NCBI GenBank assembly: GCA_947476295.1
Contig: CANJQC010000004.1
Location: 1 to 64,000 of the forward strand
DNA length: 64,000 nt
Direction of reading: 5' to 3'
Source of the DNA: Planctomycetaceae bacterium
Lineage (GTDB): Bacteria > Planctomycetota > Planctomycetia > Planctomycetales > Planctomycetaceae
Under the pieces are notes generated by a model, which saw nothing but the letters and a program-made list of their open reading frames with translations, was not told the origin of the DNA and searched no databases. A program made the position numbers and the translations under genes. Within the stretch, counting starts at the first letter, position 1. Each line of letters starts with the position of its first letter. This document shows positions 27,154 to 36,037 of the stretch, in pieces.

Positions 27154-27639
27154 ATGACCCACGAAATCACCGCCTTTCACGAAGCAGGTCATGTCTACGC
27201 CGCCTTCTACGTTGGCGCCGACGTACGTTCGGCCACTATTGATCCGGATAACGACGATGGTCCGAATCGGTCTGGGGATACAGTCGTCATGTGGGATCGT
27301 CGCCGTTTTTCACAGCAGGAGTTGATGGAAAACGGTGCATGGGTCGCGCTGGCTGGTCCGGTGGCGGAGATGATTCATTTGCAGAGACCGTTTCATCCGG
27401 CAGGAATTGCCGAATGGCGGCAGGACTGGGAAGCGGCTTTCGAATGTCTCACAGACATCAGCAATATTCAGCAGCGTTTGGCACGTCTGGAGCGAATCAC
27501 GATTGATCTGTACCAAGCGTTTTCTCAGGATCATCATTGGGCTGTCATCGGTGCTGTCGCGGACAATCTGATGGCACACGAAACTTTGGATCAGGAAATG
27601 CTGTCAGAAATTATCGCGCCATGGATGATGGATTCCTGA
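27154..27639 (+). CDS. Stand-alone HEAGH (M41-like) putative metallopeptidase
   Basis: A 161-residue soluble protein with 'EITAFHEAGHVYAAFYVGAD', the HExxH zinc motif in the context used by FtsH-type M41 peptidases. 'WVALAGPVAEMI' follows, equivalent to the FtsH 'LGGRAAEEL' segment. There is no AAA+ ATPase domain and no membrane helix. The third zinc ligand of FtsH (an Asp some 75 residues on) has a candidate in 'QDWEAAFECLTDI'. The start at 27154 (MTHEITAF) is the simplest; GTG 27133 is possible. No clear ribosome-binding site. It may be a small ATP-independent protease or a catalytically repurposed domain. Confidence 0.7.
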   Translation: MTHEITAFHEAGHVYAAFYVGADVRSATIDPDNDDGPNRSGDTVVMWDRRRFSQQELMENGAWVALAGPVAEMIHLQRPFHPAGIAEWRQDWEAAFECLTDISNIQQRLARLERITIDLYQAFSQDHHWAVIGAVADNLMAHETLDQEMLSEIIAPWMMDS

Positions 27640-27996
27640 TTCGACGACGCGGCACGGTCCAACCTGCTGCTCAACAGAGTTTGTCCTCGGGTCACAACTG
27701 TCTAGAATTTTGCAAAGTTGCCATGCCGCAGCGGTCGAAGCCAATAGATGGTGGCTCAGAAACAGGAACCCATTGACGGGGAAAATTTTTGTCGGGTTCG
27801 GCTAAGTGCGCATTTTGATGCGACATTTTGCGGGCGAAAGGCGTCTAAATGGTGTTCTGATGATGGAAACCCGCGACGGGGGATGCTTAGAATCGAAACT
27901 GGGTGCGTTGCGAACTGGCGTAAAAGAGATATTTGTTGACGCGGCAGGCACTTGGTCGCCCAACGTAGAATGTTTAAAGTATTGCCGGAGATGACG
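27640..27996. other. Intergenic stretch without a recognisable gene
   Basis: About 357 bases upstream of the tandem protease gene, presumably containing its promoter. No gene or repeat recognised on either strand. Confidence 0.5.
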
Positions 27997-30048
27997 ATGA
28001 GCAATTCTTTCTGGCGGTTCCGCTGCCTGTCCATTGCCGCTCTTTTGGCATCGATTGCGATGTCTTCCGGCGAAATTGTTGCCGCGGGTGTTCCGGATGA
28101 GTTGCAGCAGCGTCAGGTTCAGCTTTCGACCGCGTTGAAAAATGTCCGTGCAGCAGTTGTTGGTGTTTCAGACGGGATGGGTGTCGGCAGCGGAGTGATC
28201 GTCAGCGCCGACGGGATCGTGCTCACTGCATCCCATGTTGTGACGTCACCAAATCGCCGTTCTCGAAATGAACCTGCGACGATCACAATGGCAGATGGTC
28301 GCGAGTTTGCGGCAACAGTGCTGGGCAAAGACCGCGACTCAGACGCCGCGGTTCTGCGGATCAACGAATTGCCGGGCGACAAGTCAGGCTTCCCATTCGC
28401 GGAGATGGGGCGTACGTCCGAATCAAAAGTGGGCGAGTACTGCTTCGCGATGGGACATCCAGGCGGATATCGTCGCGAACGTGAAGCTCCGCTGCGCGTT
28501 GGCCGCGTTCTGTCCATCGGCAATCGCACATTGGTGTCGGACTGCGCCATTCTGCTGGGAGATTCCGGCGGTCCGTTGTTTGATATGAACGGCAAAGTGA
28601 TCGGCATTCACAGCATGATCACCAGTCTGATCATCGAAAACCGACACGTTTCGATCGACAGCTTTCATCGCGACTGGGATCGGTTGTTAGCGGGTGATCG
28701 ATGGGGTCATCTGCGATCGACAGATAACGACCTAGTGGAATCCGGATTCTTCGGAGTGCATCTGAAGTGGCAGGATTTTGTGCCTGAAGTCGCCAGTGTC
28801 CTTCCGAACACGCCAGCGGATAAAGCAGGCCTCAAGAAGGGTGATATTTTGCTCACTTTGGAACATCGCAAGATCGCTGATCGGCTGGACCTGAGTACCA
28901 CGCTGGATCTGCTGGAAGAAGAACAGACGATAGACGTGGGAATTCTGCGTGATGGTAACGAAACGACGATCGCGCTGGTGACGGGAGACGACGCTGCCGA
29001 CGTGGAAAGGATCGATGATGAGGACGCTCTGCAACGTGAAGCGCACCATGCCGAAGATCCGGATCGCGAACAGGAGATCATGGATCAGTTGAGTGAGAAC
29101 CGCAAGATCGGTTCGTTCGAGAAACGATCCGCCCATGAGATGAGTCTATTTTCGGAGGCAGTGAAACCGAATCAGAACAGCGTCGTTTCTATCCGTGACG
29201 GTGGCTTGCTGATGTGTTTGGGGACAGTAATTTCATCCGACGGTTACATTCTGACCAAGGCGAGCGAACTCCACGGAGCCATTGATCCGGAAGTGATTCT
29301 GCCAAGCGGCCGCCGCTTCAAGGCTCAGGAACTGGCAACCGACTATGCGTTTGATCTGATGTTGCTCAAAGTTCAGGCAACGGACCTTCAGCCTGTTTCT
29401 CTGGAAGTGCAACGCACCTCGGACGTCGGAGACCTTGCGGTGTTACAGGACAGCAAAGGCGCGGCACTGATGCCAACTGTCATCAGCGTGAAGGCGCATT
29501 CGATGGAAGGTGCGAAAAAGGCGTTCATGGGAATCCGCATGGAAGAAGACAGTAACGGTGTCCGGATTCTGCATGTTCTGCCTGGTGGAGCGGCACAACG
29601 AAACGGCATGAAACAAGGCGACGTGATCATGTCGCTGAACAGTCGCGCAGTCGATCATCCCACGACGCTGGCGCAAGCAATTGGTGCGTTCAAGCCGGGG
29701 GATAAAATCTCTGTCCGCTTCATGCGAGAAGACAAGATTCGCACGATTGACATTTTGCTGACTTCCAAGTTTGTGAATGAGGACACAATGCTGCCGCTGT
29801 ACCGGGACCAGCAGTTCGAGGGTCAATTCGCGAGCACTCATGCGGGCGGATTTCCAAAAGTCCTCCAGATTGATGCAGACGTATATCCTCGTCAAGTCGG
29901 CGGTCCGCTGCTGGGACTGAATGGCAAAGCGCTTGGAATCGTGATCGCGCGTGCCGACCGCTTTCCCGCCTTCGCCATCCCCGCCGATGCAGTCGCAACC
30001 GTATTTGAACAATTGAAGATCGAAGCGAAAAACAACGCGAATCCTTAG
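27997..30048 (+). CDS. Secreted tandem trypsin-like/PDZ protein, second protease degenerate
   Basis: A 683-residue exported HtrA-like protein. After the signal peptide, module 1 is an S1C protease with an intact triad: His80 in 'LTASHVV', Asp116 in 'DSDAAVL', and Ser190 in 'GDSGGPLF'. A PDZ domain follows ('FFGVHLKW...GDILLTLEHRK', ~250-335). Module 2 starts near 392: 'GTVISSDGYILTKASEL' lacks the His, 'FDLMLLKV' keeps an Asp, and the serine loop is 'YPRQVGGPLLGLNGKALG' near 628, with no Ser. A PDZ ('GVRILHVLPGGAAQRNGMKQGD') is inserted before that loop. So one active and one dead protease share a chain. The start at 27997 is supported by GGAG seven bases upstream. Likely periplasmic quality control or regulated cleavage. 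Confidence 0.88.
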   Translation: MSNSFWRFRCLSIAALLASIAMSSGEIVAAGVPDELQQRQVQLSTALKNVRAAVVGVSDGMGVGSGVIVSADGIVLTASHVVTSPNRRSRNEPATITMADGREFAATVLGKDRDSDAAVLRINELPGDKSGFPFAEMGRTSESKVGEYCFAMGHPGGYRREREAPLRVGRVLSIGNRTLVSDCAILLGDSGGPLFDMNGKVIGIHSMITSLIIENRHVSIDSFHRDWDRLLAGDRWGHLRSTDNDLVESGFFGVHLKWQDFVPEVASVLPNTPADKAGLKKGDILLTLEHRKIADRLDLSTTLDLLEEEQTIDVGILRDGNETTIALVTGDDAADVERIDDEDALQREAHHAEDPDREQEIMDQLSENRKIGSFEKRSAHEMSLFSEAVKPNQNSVVSIRDGGLLMCLGTVISSDGYILTKASELHGAIDPEVILPSGRRFKAQELATDYAFDLMLLKVQATDLQPVSLEVQRTSDVGDLAVLQDSKGAALMPTVISVKAHSMEGAKKAFMGIRMEEDSNGVRILHVLPGGAAQRNGMKQGDVIMSLNSRAVDHPTTLAQAIGAFKPGDKISVRFMREDKIRTIDILLTSKFVNEDTMLPLYRDQQFEGQFASTHAGGFPKVLQIDADVYPRQVGGPLLGLNGKALGIVIARADRFPAFAIPADAVATVFEQLKIEAKNNANP

Positions 30049-30178
30049 CTTGACTCGACGAATCGAGCGCATCGTAGATCCCTTCTGCCGGAAAGGATTT
30101 CGCGACTTATCGCGACCTGCGTCCAGACGATTTGATCATTGACAAAAATTCCACATTCTTCTTTGGCAGAGCAAACGT

Positions 30179-31285
30179 ATGAGTCTGGTTCCTCGTTTCA
30201 TCATGGTCGGTGGATTTCTGGGCGCTGGTAAGACGACGACTGTTGGACGGCTGGGGCGGCATTTTACGGATCAGGGTCTGAAAGTCGGCATTGTTACAAA
30301 TGACCAGACGACCGATCTCGTGGATACGCACAGTTTGCGTTCGCAGGGATTCGATGTCGGTGAAGTTGCGGGTTCGTGTTTCTGTTGCAACTTCAACGAA
30401 CTGACATCGACCGTTGAACGGCTCACGGAAGAAAATCTTCCGGATATTATTTTGGCGGAGCCGGTCGGAAGCTGTACAGATCTGGTTGCGACCGTCATTC
30501 GCCCGCTGGCACAAGTCTATCAGCGTCCATTTGACATTGCTCCATACGGCGTCATTCTGAAACCAAGTCACGGGGTTAGAATCCTGCGTGGCGATGCTGG
30601 TGGATTTTCTCCGAAGGCAGAGTACATTTTTCGAAAGCAACTTGAAGAAGCGGACTTCATTATTCTCAATCGCATCGATGAAATCCCGGCCGATGAAGTG
30701 GATACCATCGTGCGTTTGCTGGAGCGGGATTTTCCAGGTCGCCCGGTTGTGCGTGTCTCCGCAAAAACTGGCCTGGGATTTGAATCACTGGTTGAAGTGC
30801 TTGATCAACGAGGTGCGTTTGGTCAGCGCATGATGGACGTGGATTACGACATTTATGCGGAAGGTGAAGCGGAACTGGGATGGCTCAACAGCCAGGCGAC
30901 GCTGAAATCCCCGAGCAATTTCAGTTTGGATGATCTGCTGATGAGTCTGATTCAGCGGCTGCATCGCGATCTGATCCGGAAAAACGCCGAGACCGCGCAT
31001 TTGAAGACGATCGGATTGTGCGATGGCGGTTACGCAGTGGCGAATGCTGTCAGTAACAGCACTCCTCCTGAGCTCTCGTTGCCGTCAAACACACAAACGC
31101 GAGAAGCCAGCATGGTCGTCAATGCCCGCGTTGCAATTGATCCGGAAGAACTGGAGTCAATGGTTCGCCGTGAAATATCCGCAGCGGCTGCTGCATTTGG
31201 AGCGACGGCGACAATCACCACGCTGCAGAGTTTCCGCCCCGGTCGTCCAGTGCCGACACATCGTATTGTAGAACCGCTTGTTTGA
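30179..31285 (+). CDS. CobW/G3E-family metallochaperone GTPase
   Basis: A 368-residue P-loop GTPase of the G3E family, which inserts metals into target enzymes. Walker A is 'GGFLGAGKTTT' (residues 11-21). The metal site is 'CFCC' at about 65-68 (CxCC), and the base-recognition motif is 'LNRID' (NxxD in place of NKxD). The C-terminal ~150 residues differ from the usual CobW_C domain: no His-rich tail, and an ending with 'ESMVRREISAAAAAFG'. In planctomycetes this type is often annotated simply as a GTP-binding protein. The metal (Zn or Co) and client are unknown; no nitrile hydratase or cobalamin genes are nearby. Confidence 0.88.
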   Translation: MSLVPRFIMVGGFLGAGKTTTVGRLGRHFTDQGLKVGIVTNDQTTDLVDTHSLRSQGFDVGEVAGSCFCCNFNELTSTVERLTEENLPDIILAEPVGSCTDLVATVIRPLAQVYQRPFDIAPYGVILKPSHGVRILRGDAGGFSPKAEYIFRKQLEEADFIILNRIDEIPADEVDTIVRLLERDFPGRPVVRVSAKTGLGFESLVEVLDQRGAFGQRMMDVDYDIYAEGEAELGWLNSQATLKSPSNFSLDDLLMSLIQRLHRDLIRKNAETAHLKTIGLCDGGYAVANAVSNSTPPELSLPSNTQTREASMVVNARVAIDPEELESMVRREISAAAAAFGATATITTLQSFRPGRPVPTHRIVEPLV

Positions 31286-31329
31286 ATGTTATTGGTCGGG
31301 ATTTCGTTATCCCCGATTCTTAAACCGAA

Positions 31330-31635
31330 TCAGCCAATCTCGGCAACGACTTTGCCGTCTTCGATTCTGGCTTCGTAACGATTCTGGCTAAGCCGTTGAT
31401 TGAGGCAATGTTGTCCGGTGCTGATGTTGAACTGCCAGCCATGCCATGGGCAGGTGACGATGTTTCCGCGCAGTATACCTTTACCAAGCGGGCCTCCGGC
31501 GTGCGGACAGATGCCGTCCAGCACATGAAAGACACCGTCGATGTTGAAGACTGCAAAAATTCTGCCATCTGCCACAACTTCCGCACCGCTGCCTGGCGGG
31601 ACGGATGCGACATCTATCAAAGGGACTGCTGCCAC
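31330..31635 (-). CDS. Rieske [2Fe-2S] ferredoxin (NirD-like)
   Basis: A 101-residue single-domain Rieske protein. Cluster ligands are in 'CPHAGGPL' and 'CPWHGWQF' (CxH...CxxH). Size and sequence fit the small subunit of nitrite reductase or a biphenyl-dioxygenase-type ferredoxin ('MAAVPLIDVASVPPGSG', 'VFHVLDGICPHAG'). Cytoplasmic electron carrier. No oxygenase or nitrite reductase is adjacent, so the partner is unknown. Confidence 0.93.
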   Translation of the reverse strand: MAAVPLIDVASVPPGSGAEVVADGRIFAVFNIDGVFHVLDGICPHAGGPLGKGILRGNIVTCPWHGWQFNISTGQHCLNQRLSQNRYEARIEDGKVVAEIG

Positions 31636-31662
31636 GATTCGTGTTACTCCAGCTTAATCGAC

Positions 31663-31930
31663 TTAGAAAACGTCTTCGGCTTTGCGGAGTACCCGCATGA
31701 CATTGCCACTCAGAATCTTGTGGATCGATTCTTTGTCGTAGCCACGATTCAGTAATTCCTGCCAAGACAACTTTTGGAACAGCAGCATCTTCACCCCTGA
31801 GACCTTTGCAGTGTCAGAAAAATCCGACGACCCCGCGTTTCCCATCGTTCGGGGGATCGTACCCAATTTAATGCTAAACCCATATCCGCCGAGAATCGCA
31901 TCATATTGCGAATGGAAGTTGAAGTTAGCT
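31663..31930 (-). pseudogene. Membrane dipeptidase (M19)-like C-terminal remnant
   Basis: An open frame of ~89 codons without a natural start. Its last third ('SWQELLNRGYDKESIHKILS', 'GNVMRVLRKAEDVF') matches the C-terminal end of M19 renal-dipeptidase-like proteins (LL-x-RGY-x-x-x-x-I-x-KIL-x-GN-x-x-RV). The rest ('YDAILGGYGFSIKLGTIPRT') is not clearly from the same gene. A TGA precedes the frame, so at best this is a truncated tail. Confidence 0.5.
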
Positions 31931-32253
31931 CACCTTTGTAAAGTTTCATACCGATCACAGCAAGCTGATGAACTTTGTCAGCGTTGTTCTGCCATCGCTT
32001 CACTTCTTCGTTTCAGGCCTCTGCGGGAATCTTCCTCTCTTGACGAATGTCAAATCCATGCAATTATTCGACCGAGATCCACTCCGACACACGATATCCC
32101 TGTTAAGCTGGCGAGCCGCTGGCATTAGCCAAGCGGTATTTTATTTGAGTGAAAAGTCGATCTCCAGCGGGCGTGTTATGTGGTCCTGATTGCCATGGCA
32201 CCAGTCGGCCGCTGTACTGTAATGTTCACAAATCGGAATGGCGGAAAGTGATC
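31931..32253. other. Intergenic stretch without a recognisable gene
   Basis: About 320 bases between the M19-like remnant and the LamG protein. Only a GGAAAG ribosome-binding site at its right end could be assigned. Confidence 0.45.
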
Positions 32254-33918
32254 ATGCGGGTTTCATTTTTGGTTGTTTTCTGGATACTTCTGACGCATAT
32301 CGCGAGCGGACAATCTCGGCTCGTCGGACACTGGCCGCTGCAGGGCAATACTGACGAGCAATCCGGCAGCGGATGGAGTTCAACGAGCATTGGAATCGCG
32401 TTCGATGAATCCGGCCCGACGAAGACTCTGACGAAATCAGCGACCTTTGATGGCACAGCGTCCGTGATTGAAGTCACCGAAATTACAAAGAAGACGTTGT
32501 CAAACCAACCTTTCTCCGTTGCTGCATGGATCAATCCGTCAGACGCTTCCGATGATGTACCAGGTGACATCATCCGCCAGTATGATCCGGCTCAGAGAAC
32601 GGGATTTCACCTTGGGTTGTATTCACATTTCGGCGTCACCAATTCGCAGTCAAATTATCGACAGTTGCACTTTGGAATCGATCAGGATCGGCTGGAATCC
32701 GGCTTCACGGATCACGGACGGCTAGGTTCTGCGGTGTTTGTGTTTTCGCTGTGCGTTCACAACGATCGTCTTTATGCTTCTACTTGTCATGCAGGTGAGG
32801 GTGAAGCGGGGCATGTGTTTCGATATGAAGCTGAAGATCGCTGGACAGACCTTGGTTGTCCCGACAAAGCAAATGCTGTCTCTGCCATGACAGTCTTTGA
32901 CGGAGCGCTCTTTGTTGCATCTTCAAAGTATCGCCTTGCCGGTTCGTCGCTGTCGGAATCTCAGAATTCGAATTTCGGTGGCAAAGTCTATCGCCTTGGG
33001 CCCGACGATCAGTGGATTGCCTGCGGCACGCTGTCGCCGGACACTGAGGCGGTCTCCAGTCTGATTGGTTTTCGTGGTCAGTTGTATGCCGGTTCTCTCT
33101 ACAAGCCAGCTGGCTTCTTTCGTTACGAAGGTGGCGAACGATGGACGGCCTGTGAAACACCGGATGGAAAACGGGTCGAAGCGATGACTGTCTTCAACGG
33201 TTCAATTTACGCCACATGCTATGACGAAGGAGCCGTCTTTCGATACGACGGAACTACCTGGTACAACGTCGGCACCATACCGAATGCGACGCAGACATAC
33301 GGATTTGCAATTCACGAAGGCAGCTTATTTGTCAGCGAATGGCCGAAGGCTCATGTCTTCCGTTATCAGGGCGGCATAGACTGGGAAGATGTCGGCAAAC
33401 TGGGTAACGAACTCGAAGCGATGCCTCTACTTGTGTACAACGGGAAAATGTTCGGCGGAACATTGCCACTGGCAGAAGTCTATCGTTACGAAGGGCAGAC
33501 GTCATGGACAAGAATCGGTCGTGTCGATCATACACCCGATGTGAAGTACCGTCGTGCATGGTCGATGGCTGTGTTCAAGGGCCGATTGTTTGTTGGCACA
33601 TTGCCGTCGGGGCGAGTTCATTCGATTGAAGCAGGTCGCAATGCGACTTACGACCGACAGTTACCGCCCGGCTGGCATCATGTGGCGGCGGTCAAAGATG
33701 TTGATCGATTAAGGCTGTTCGTGGATGGTTCGCAGATTGCGGAGTCTGCCAGGTTTGAAAGTTCGGATTACGACCTGTCCGTGGATCTTCCAATGCAGAT
33801 CGGGTTCGGGGCACAGGATCATTTTCAGGGCCGAATGGCTGATGTGCGGATCTATCAGGGTGCCCTGTCCGGTTCAGAGGTACAAACACTGGCAAACGTC
33901 ACGGGTGGTCAGAATTGA
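32254..33918 (+). CDS. Secreted LamG protein interrupted by a beta-propeller
   Basis: A 554-residue exported protein with a Sec signal peptide (residues 1-19). Residues ~22-150 are the first half of a concanavalin/LamG jelly roll ('LVGHWPLQGNTDEQSG', 'QPFSVAAWINPSD'). Residues ~165-470 are repeated blades of the form 'VF-x-G-x-L-(F/Y)-x-(A/G)-(S/T)...G-x-V-(F/Y)RY-x-G...W', about seven units, predicting a propeller. The jelly roll then finishes with 'GWHHVAAVKDVDRLRLFVDG' cut over its usual strands, 'QIGFGAQDHFQGRMADVRIYQGALS'. Thus one LamG domain holds a nested propeller. Start at 32254 with GGAAAG upstream. Likely surface carbohydrate or matrix binding; unproven. Confidence 0.8.
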   Translation: MRVSFLVVFWILLTHIASGQSRLVGHWPLQGNTDEQSGSGWSSTSIGIAFDESGPTKTLTKSATFDGTASVIEVTEITKKTLSNQPFSVAAWINPSDASDDVPGDIIRQYDPAQRTGFHLGLYSHFGVTNSQSNYRQLHFGIDQDRLESGFTDHGRLGSAVFVFSLCVHNDRLYASTCHAGEGEAGHVFRYEAEDRWTDLGCPDKANAVSAMTVFDGALFVASSKYRLAGSSLSESQNSNFGGKVYRLGPDDQWIACGTLSPDTEAVSSLIGFRGQLYAGSLYKPAGFFRYEGGERWTACETPDGKRVEAMTVFNGSIYATCYDEGAVFRYDGTTWYNVGTIPNATQTYGFAIHEGSLFVSEWPKAHVFRYQGGIDWEDVGKLGNELEAMPLLVYNGKMFGGTLPLAEVYRYEGQTSWTRIGRVDHTPDVKYRRAWSMAVFKGRLFVGTLPSGRVHSIEAGRNATYDRQLPPGWHHVAAVKDVDRLRLFVDGSQIAESARFESSDYDLSVDLPMQIGFGAQDHFQGRMADVRIYQGALSGSEVQTLANVTGGQN

Positions 33919-34136
33919 AAAGCCCCCACTTTTGCTTTTCAGGGTTAGTTGGAACTCAGTGGTTCTTCTGTTTCGCACCGTTCTGCCTAAGAACCGTCAG
34001 CGCCAGAAACCGGTGGAACGACGCGACGGCGGAGAAATTGAATTCGGCTGGTTCTTTAGGTTGAGTAGACTCTTCTTCGTAATCATTCGTGCGTGTTGGA
34101 GCGTGTTTTGTTTTTGGCTACGACCTTGAGAGAAAT

Positions 34137-34169
34137 CCCGCCACGGAGTGACGGGGCACATTGAGTCGC
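34137..34169. repeat. Half-copy of the CCCGCCACGGAGTG dispersed repeat
   Basis: Matches the right arm and flank of the palindrome at 9106-9143 with few differences (34137-34169 against 9127-9160). The left arm is missing. It lies in the gap after the LamG gene, close to the end of the oxidoreductase. Confidence 0.65.
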
Positions 34170-34179
34170 CGCCAACGGG

Positions 34180-35475
34180 TTAAGTCCACGTTCGAGCTGT
34201 CCGGGTCCGCAGGCGGTTAGCTTCGTCATCGTTGATGAATGCCTCGTTGGCCGGATCGAAGGTCAGCTTGCGTTTGAGTATCCACGACAGAGCTGCAGCG
34301 TGACAGGCGATGTGAGAGCTGCGCATGACCTCGGGATTAGCAACGGTCGGTTGTCGTGACTTCACGCTGTCGAAGAAGTTTCTGGCGTGAGCCGATACAT
34401 CCAGACCATTGACTTTTGCTGCCGTAGTCTGGAGCTCGCGACGCAGCGTATCGGTTGATACCTCTGTTCGGCCGCTGTCGCCAGTTTCCAGCCAGCCTTC
34501 GTCACCGACGAATCGCACGGGGCAGGTACCAAGTTTCGTAATCCAGTTGGGGCCTCGATCACCAAATGGCGTTGGTACAAAGTCGAGAACCAGCTTCACG
34601 CCGTTCTCATACATACAAGTGATCCCAGTGTCCGTCGGTTCGAACGAGATCGGCGTTGTATTATCGGCCTGATTGGCCCATTGGCACAAATCGACCGTGT
34701 GGGCACCCCAGTCGAGCAATCTTGCACCGGAATCAAAGTCGTTGTAGCCTCGCCACCCTCCAAGCACGTACTGGTAGTTGTAAGGACGCTCCGGAGCCGG
34801 GCCAAGCCACATGTTCCAGTCACACTCAGCCATAGGCGGTGCCTGTTCGCCAGGTAACCAGCTGATATTCAGCGTCGGCATGTAGACCGAGGCATACATC
34901 GTGTGGAGCTTGCCAAGTTTTCCGCTGCGAGCCAACTCAACGGCCTGCACAAAGTTTGGCACGCTGCGGCGCTGAGTTCCCGCCTGAAAAATCCGGCCAG
35001 TGGCATTCATCGTTTCGGCCAGTTGCTGGCAGAGTTCAATCGTCAGACCGCAGGGTTTTTCGCTGTAGACGTCTTTGCCTGCCCGAGCCGCAAGCATCGA
35101 CGCATCGGCATGCCAACGATCACCAGTGGCAATCAGGACTGCATCAATATCCCTGCGATCCAGCAGTTCCCGAAAATCGCCGTACAGCTTGCAGTCAGAA
35201 GTACCGTAGTGTTTATCGACGAGCGCCTTTCCTGCATCGCGACGACTGGCCTGAACATCCGCGATAGCTACGCACTGCACATCCGCCAGACCCAGCATCG
35301 CCTGCAGGTCGTACGTGCAACGAGGCCCGATCCCGATTACTCCCAACGTGATCTTCTCACTGGGAGCCACGGCGCCGCCGCGTCCCAGAACATGTGCTGG
35401 AAGGATCATGGGCACTGCTGCTGCCAATGAAGCCCCCAGGAACTGCCGTCGTGTTCTGCCGTATTTATTTGTCAT
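34180..35475 (-). CDS. Tat-exported Gfo/Idh/MocA oxidoreductase
   Basis: A 431-residue NAD(P)-dependent oxidoreductase exported folded by the Tat system: 'TRRQFLGASLAAAV' at the N-terminus. The Rossmann motif is 'LGVIGIGPRCTYD', and the catalytic 'EKPCGLTI' replaces the usual EKPL/EKPM. The C-terminal domain has the planctomycete-type '[16 protein letters not shown]' and 'DWGAHTVDL' (Asp/His). This large secreted family probably acts on sugars from sulfated or complex polysaccharides, but individual substrates are unknown. No sulfatase or ThuA-like gene is adjacent. Confidence 0.92.
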   Translation of the reverse strand: MTNKYGRTRRQFLGASLAAAVPMILPAHVLGRGGAVAPSEKITLGVIGIGPRCTYDLQAMLGLADVQCVAIADVQASRRDAGKALVDKHYGTSDCKLYGDFRELLDRRDIDAVLIATGDRWHADASMLAARAGKDVYSEKPCGLTIELCQQLAETMNATGRIFQAGTQRRSVPNFVQAVELARSGKLGKLHTMYASVYMPTLNISWLPGEQAPPMAECDWNMWLGPAPERPYNYQYVLGGWRGYNDFDSGARLLDWGAHTVDLCQWANQADNTTPISFEPTDTGITCMYENGVKLVLDFVPTPFGDRGPNWITKLGTCPVRFVGDEGWLETGDSGRTEVSTDTLRRELQTTAAKVNGLDVSAHARNFFDSVKSRQPTVANPEVMRSSHIACHAAALSWILKRKLTFDPANEAFINDDEANRLRTRTARTWT

Positions 35476-35697
35476 GGATCCACCATATTTCTATACACAA
35501 AGTGATTAATTCGAGGCCCCGAGGCATTCCTTCTAACCTCGCAGCGTCAGAGAATCAAGCCGGTGACGGTCAGCAGGCATTTTCGGCCCGGTTATTTGGC
35601 ATTATGGGGCAGATTCCGCAACGGATCTTAATGTCGATCATCGCAAACAATATGCCGCCATATTGACATCACTCCTGGGTGACGTAAGGCTGTTGTC

Positions 35698-35913
35698 ATG
35701 AAACGAATGCAGATTCAATTGGCAGACGAAGTGTATGACCGAGCCCGAAAGCTCTGTGAGTCTCGTGAGATTTCTTTTGCGGAGCTGGTCCGACGCGGAA
35801 TCGAGTACATTCTCAGCGTATACAATGTTGCCTCTGAAGACGGGCAGAGTTGGCAACCCCCAAAGCCTCGGCGACTTGGCTGGACGGGGCTCAGTGACGC
35901 TGAAATCAAGTAG
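35698..35913 (+). CDS. Orphan VapB-like antitoxin
   Basis: A 71-residue protein with an N-terminal ribbon-helix-helix pattern ('MKRMQIQLADEVYDRARKLCESREISFAELVRRGIEYIL' in outline: beta strand, helix, turn, helix) and a C-terminal Trp/Pro-rich tail that would normally clamp a PIN toxin. No toxin gene follows: only ~50 bases separate its stop from a terminator hairpin. It could bind DNA on its own, or be left from a broken VapBC module. Confidence 0.75.
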   Translation: MKRMQIQLADEVYDRARKLCESREISFAELVRRGIEYILSVYNVASEDGQSWQPPKPRRLGWTGLSDAEIK

Positions 35914-35966
35914 GAGTCGCGGTTGACAAGTACGGAATCCCGTGTCATTCGAAAGGCGAGTAGCAA

Positions 35967-36000
35967 GAAAGGCTCCGCAGAATAGACTGCGGAGCCTTTC
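35967..36000. terminator. Bidirectional terminator between antitoxin and EF-G
   Basis: Perfect 14-base inverted arms (35967-35980 and 35987-36000) with a 6-base loop, GC-rich, with short T runs on the right-hand side. It lies between two convergent genes, as expected for a shared terminator. Confidence 0.85.
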
Positions 36001-36037
36001 AGATTTTCAGGCACGATCAGATTTGCCGCAACTTGTA

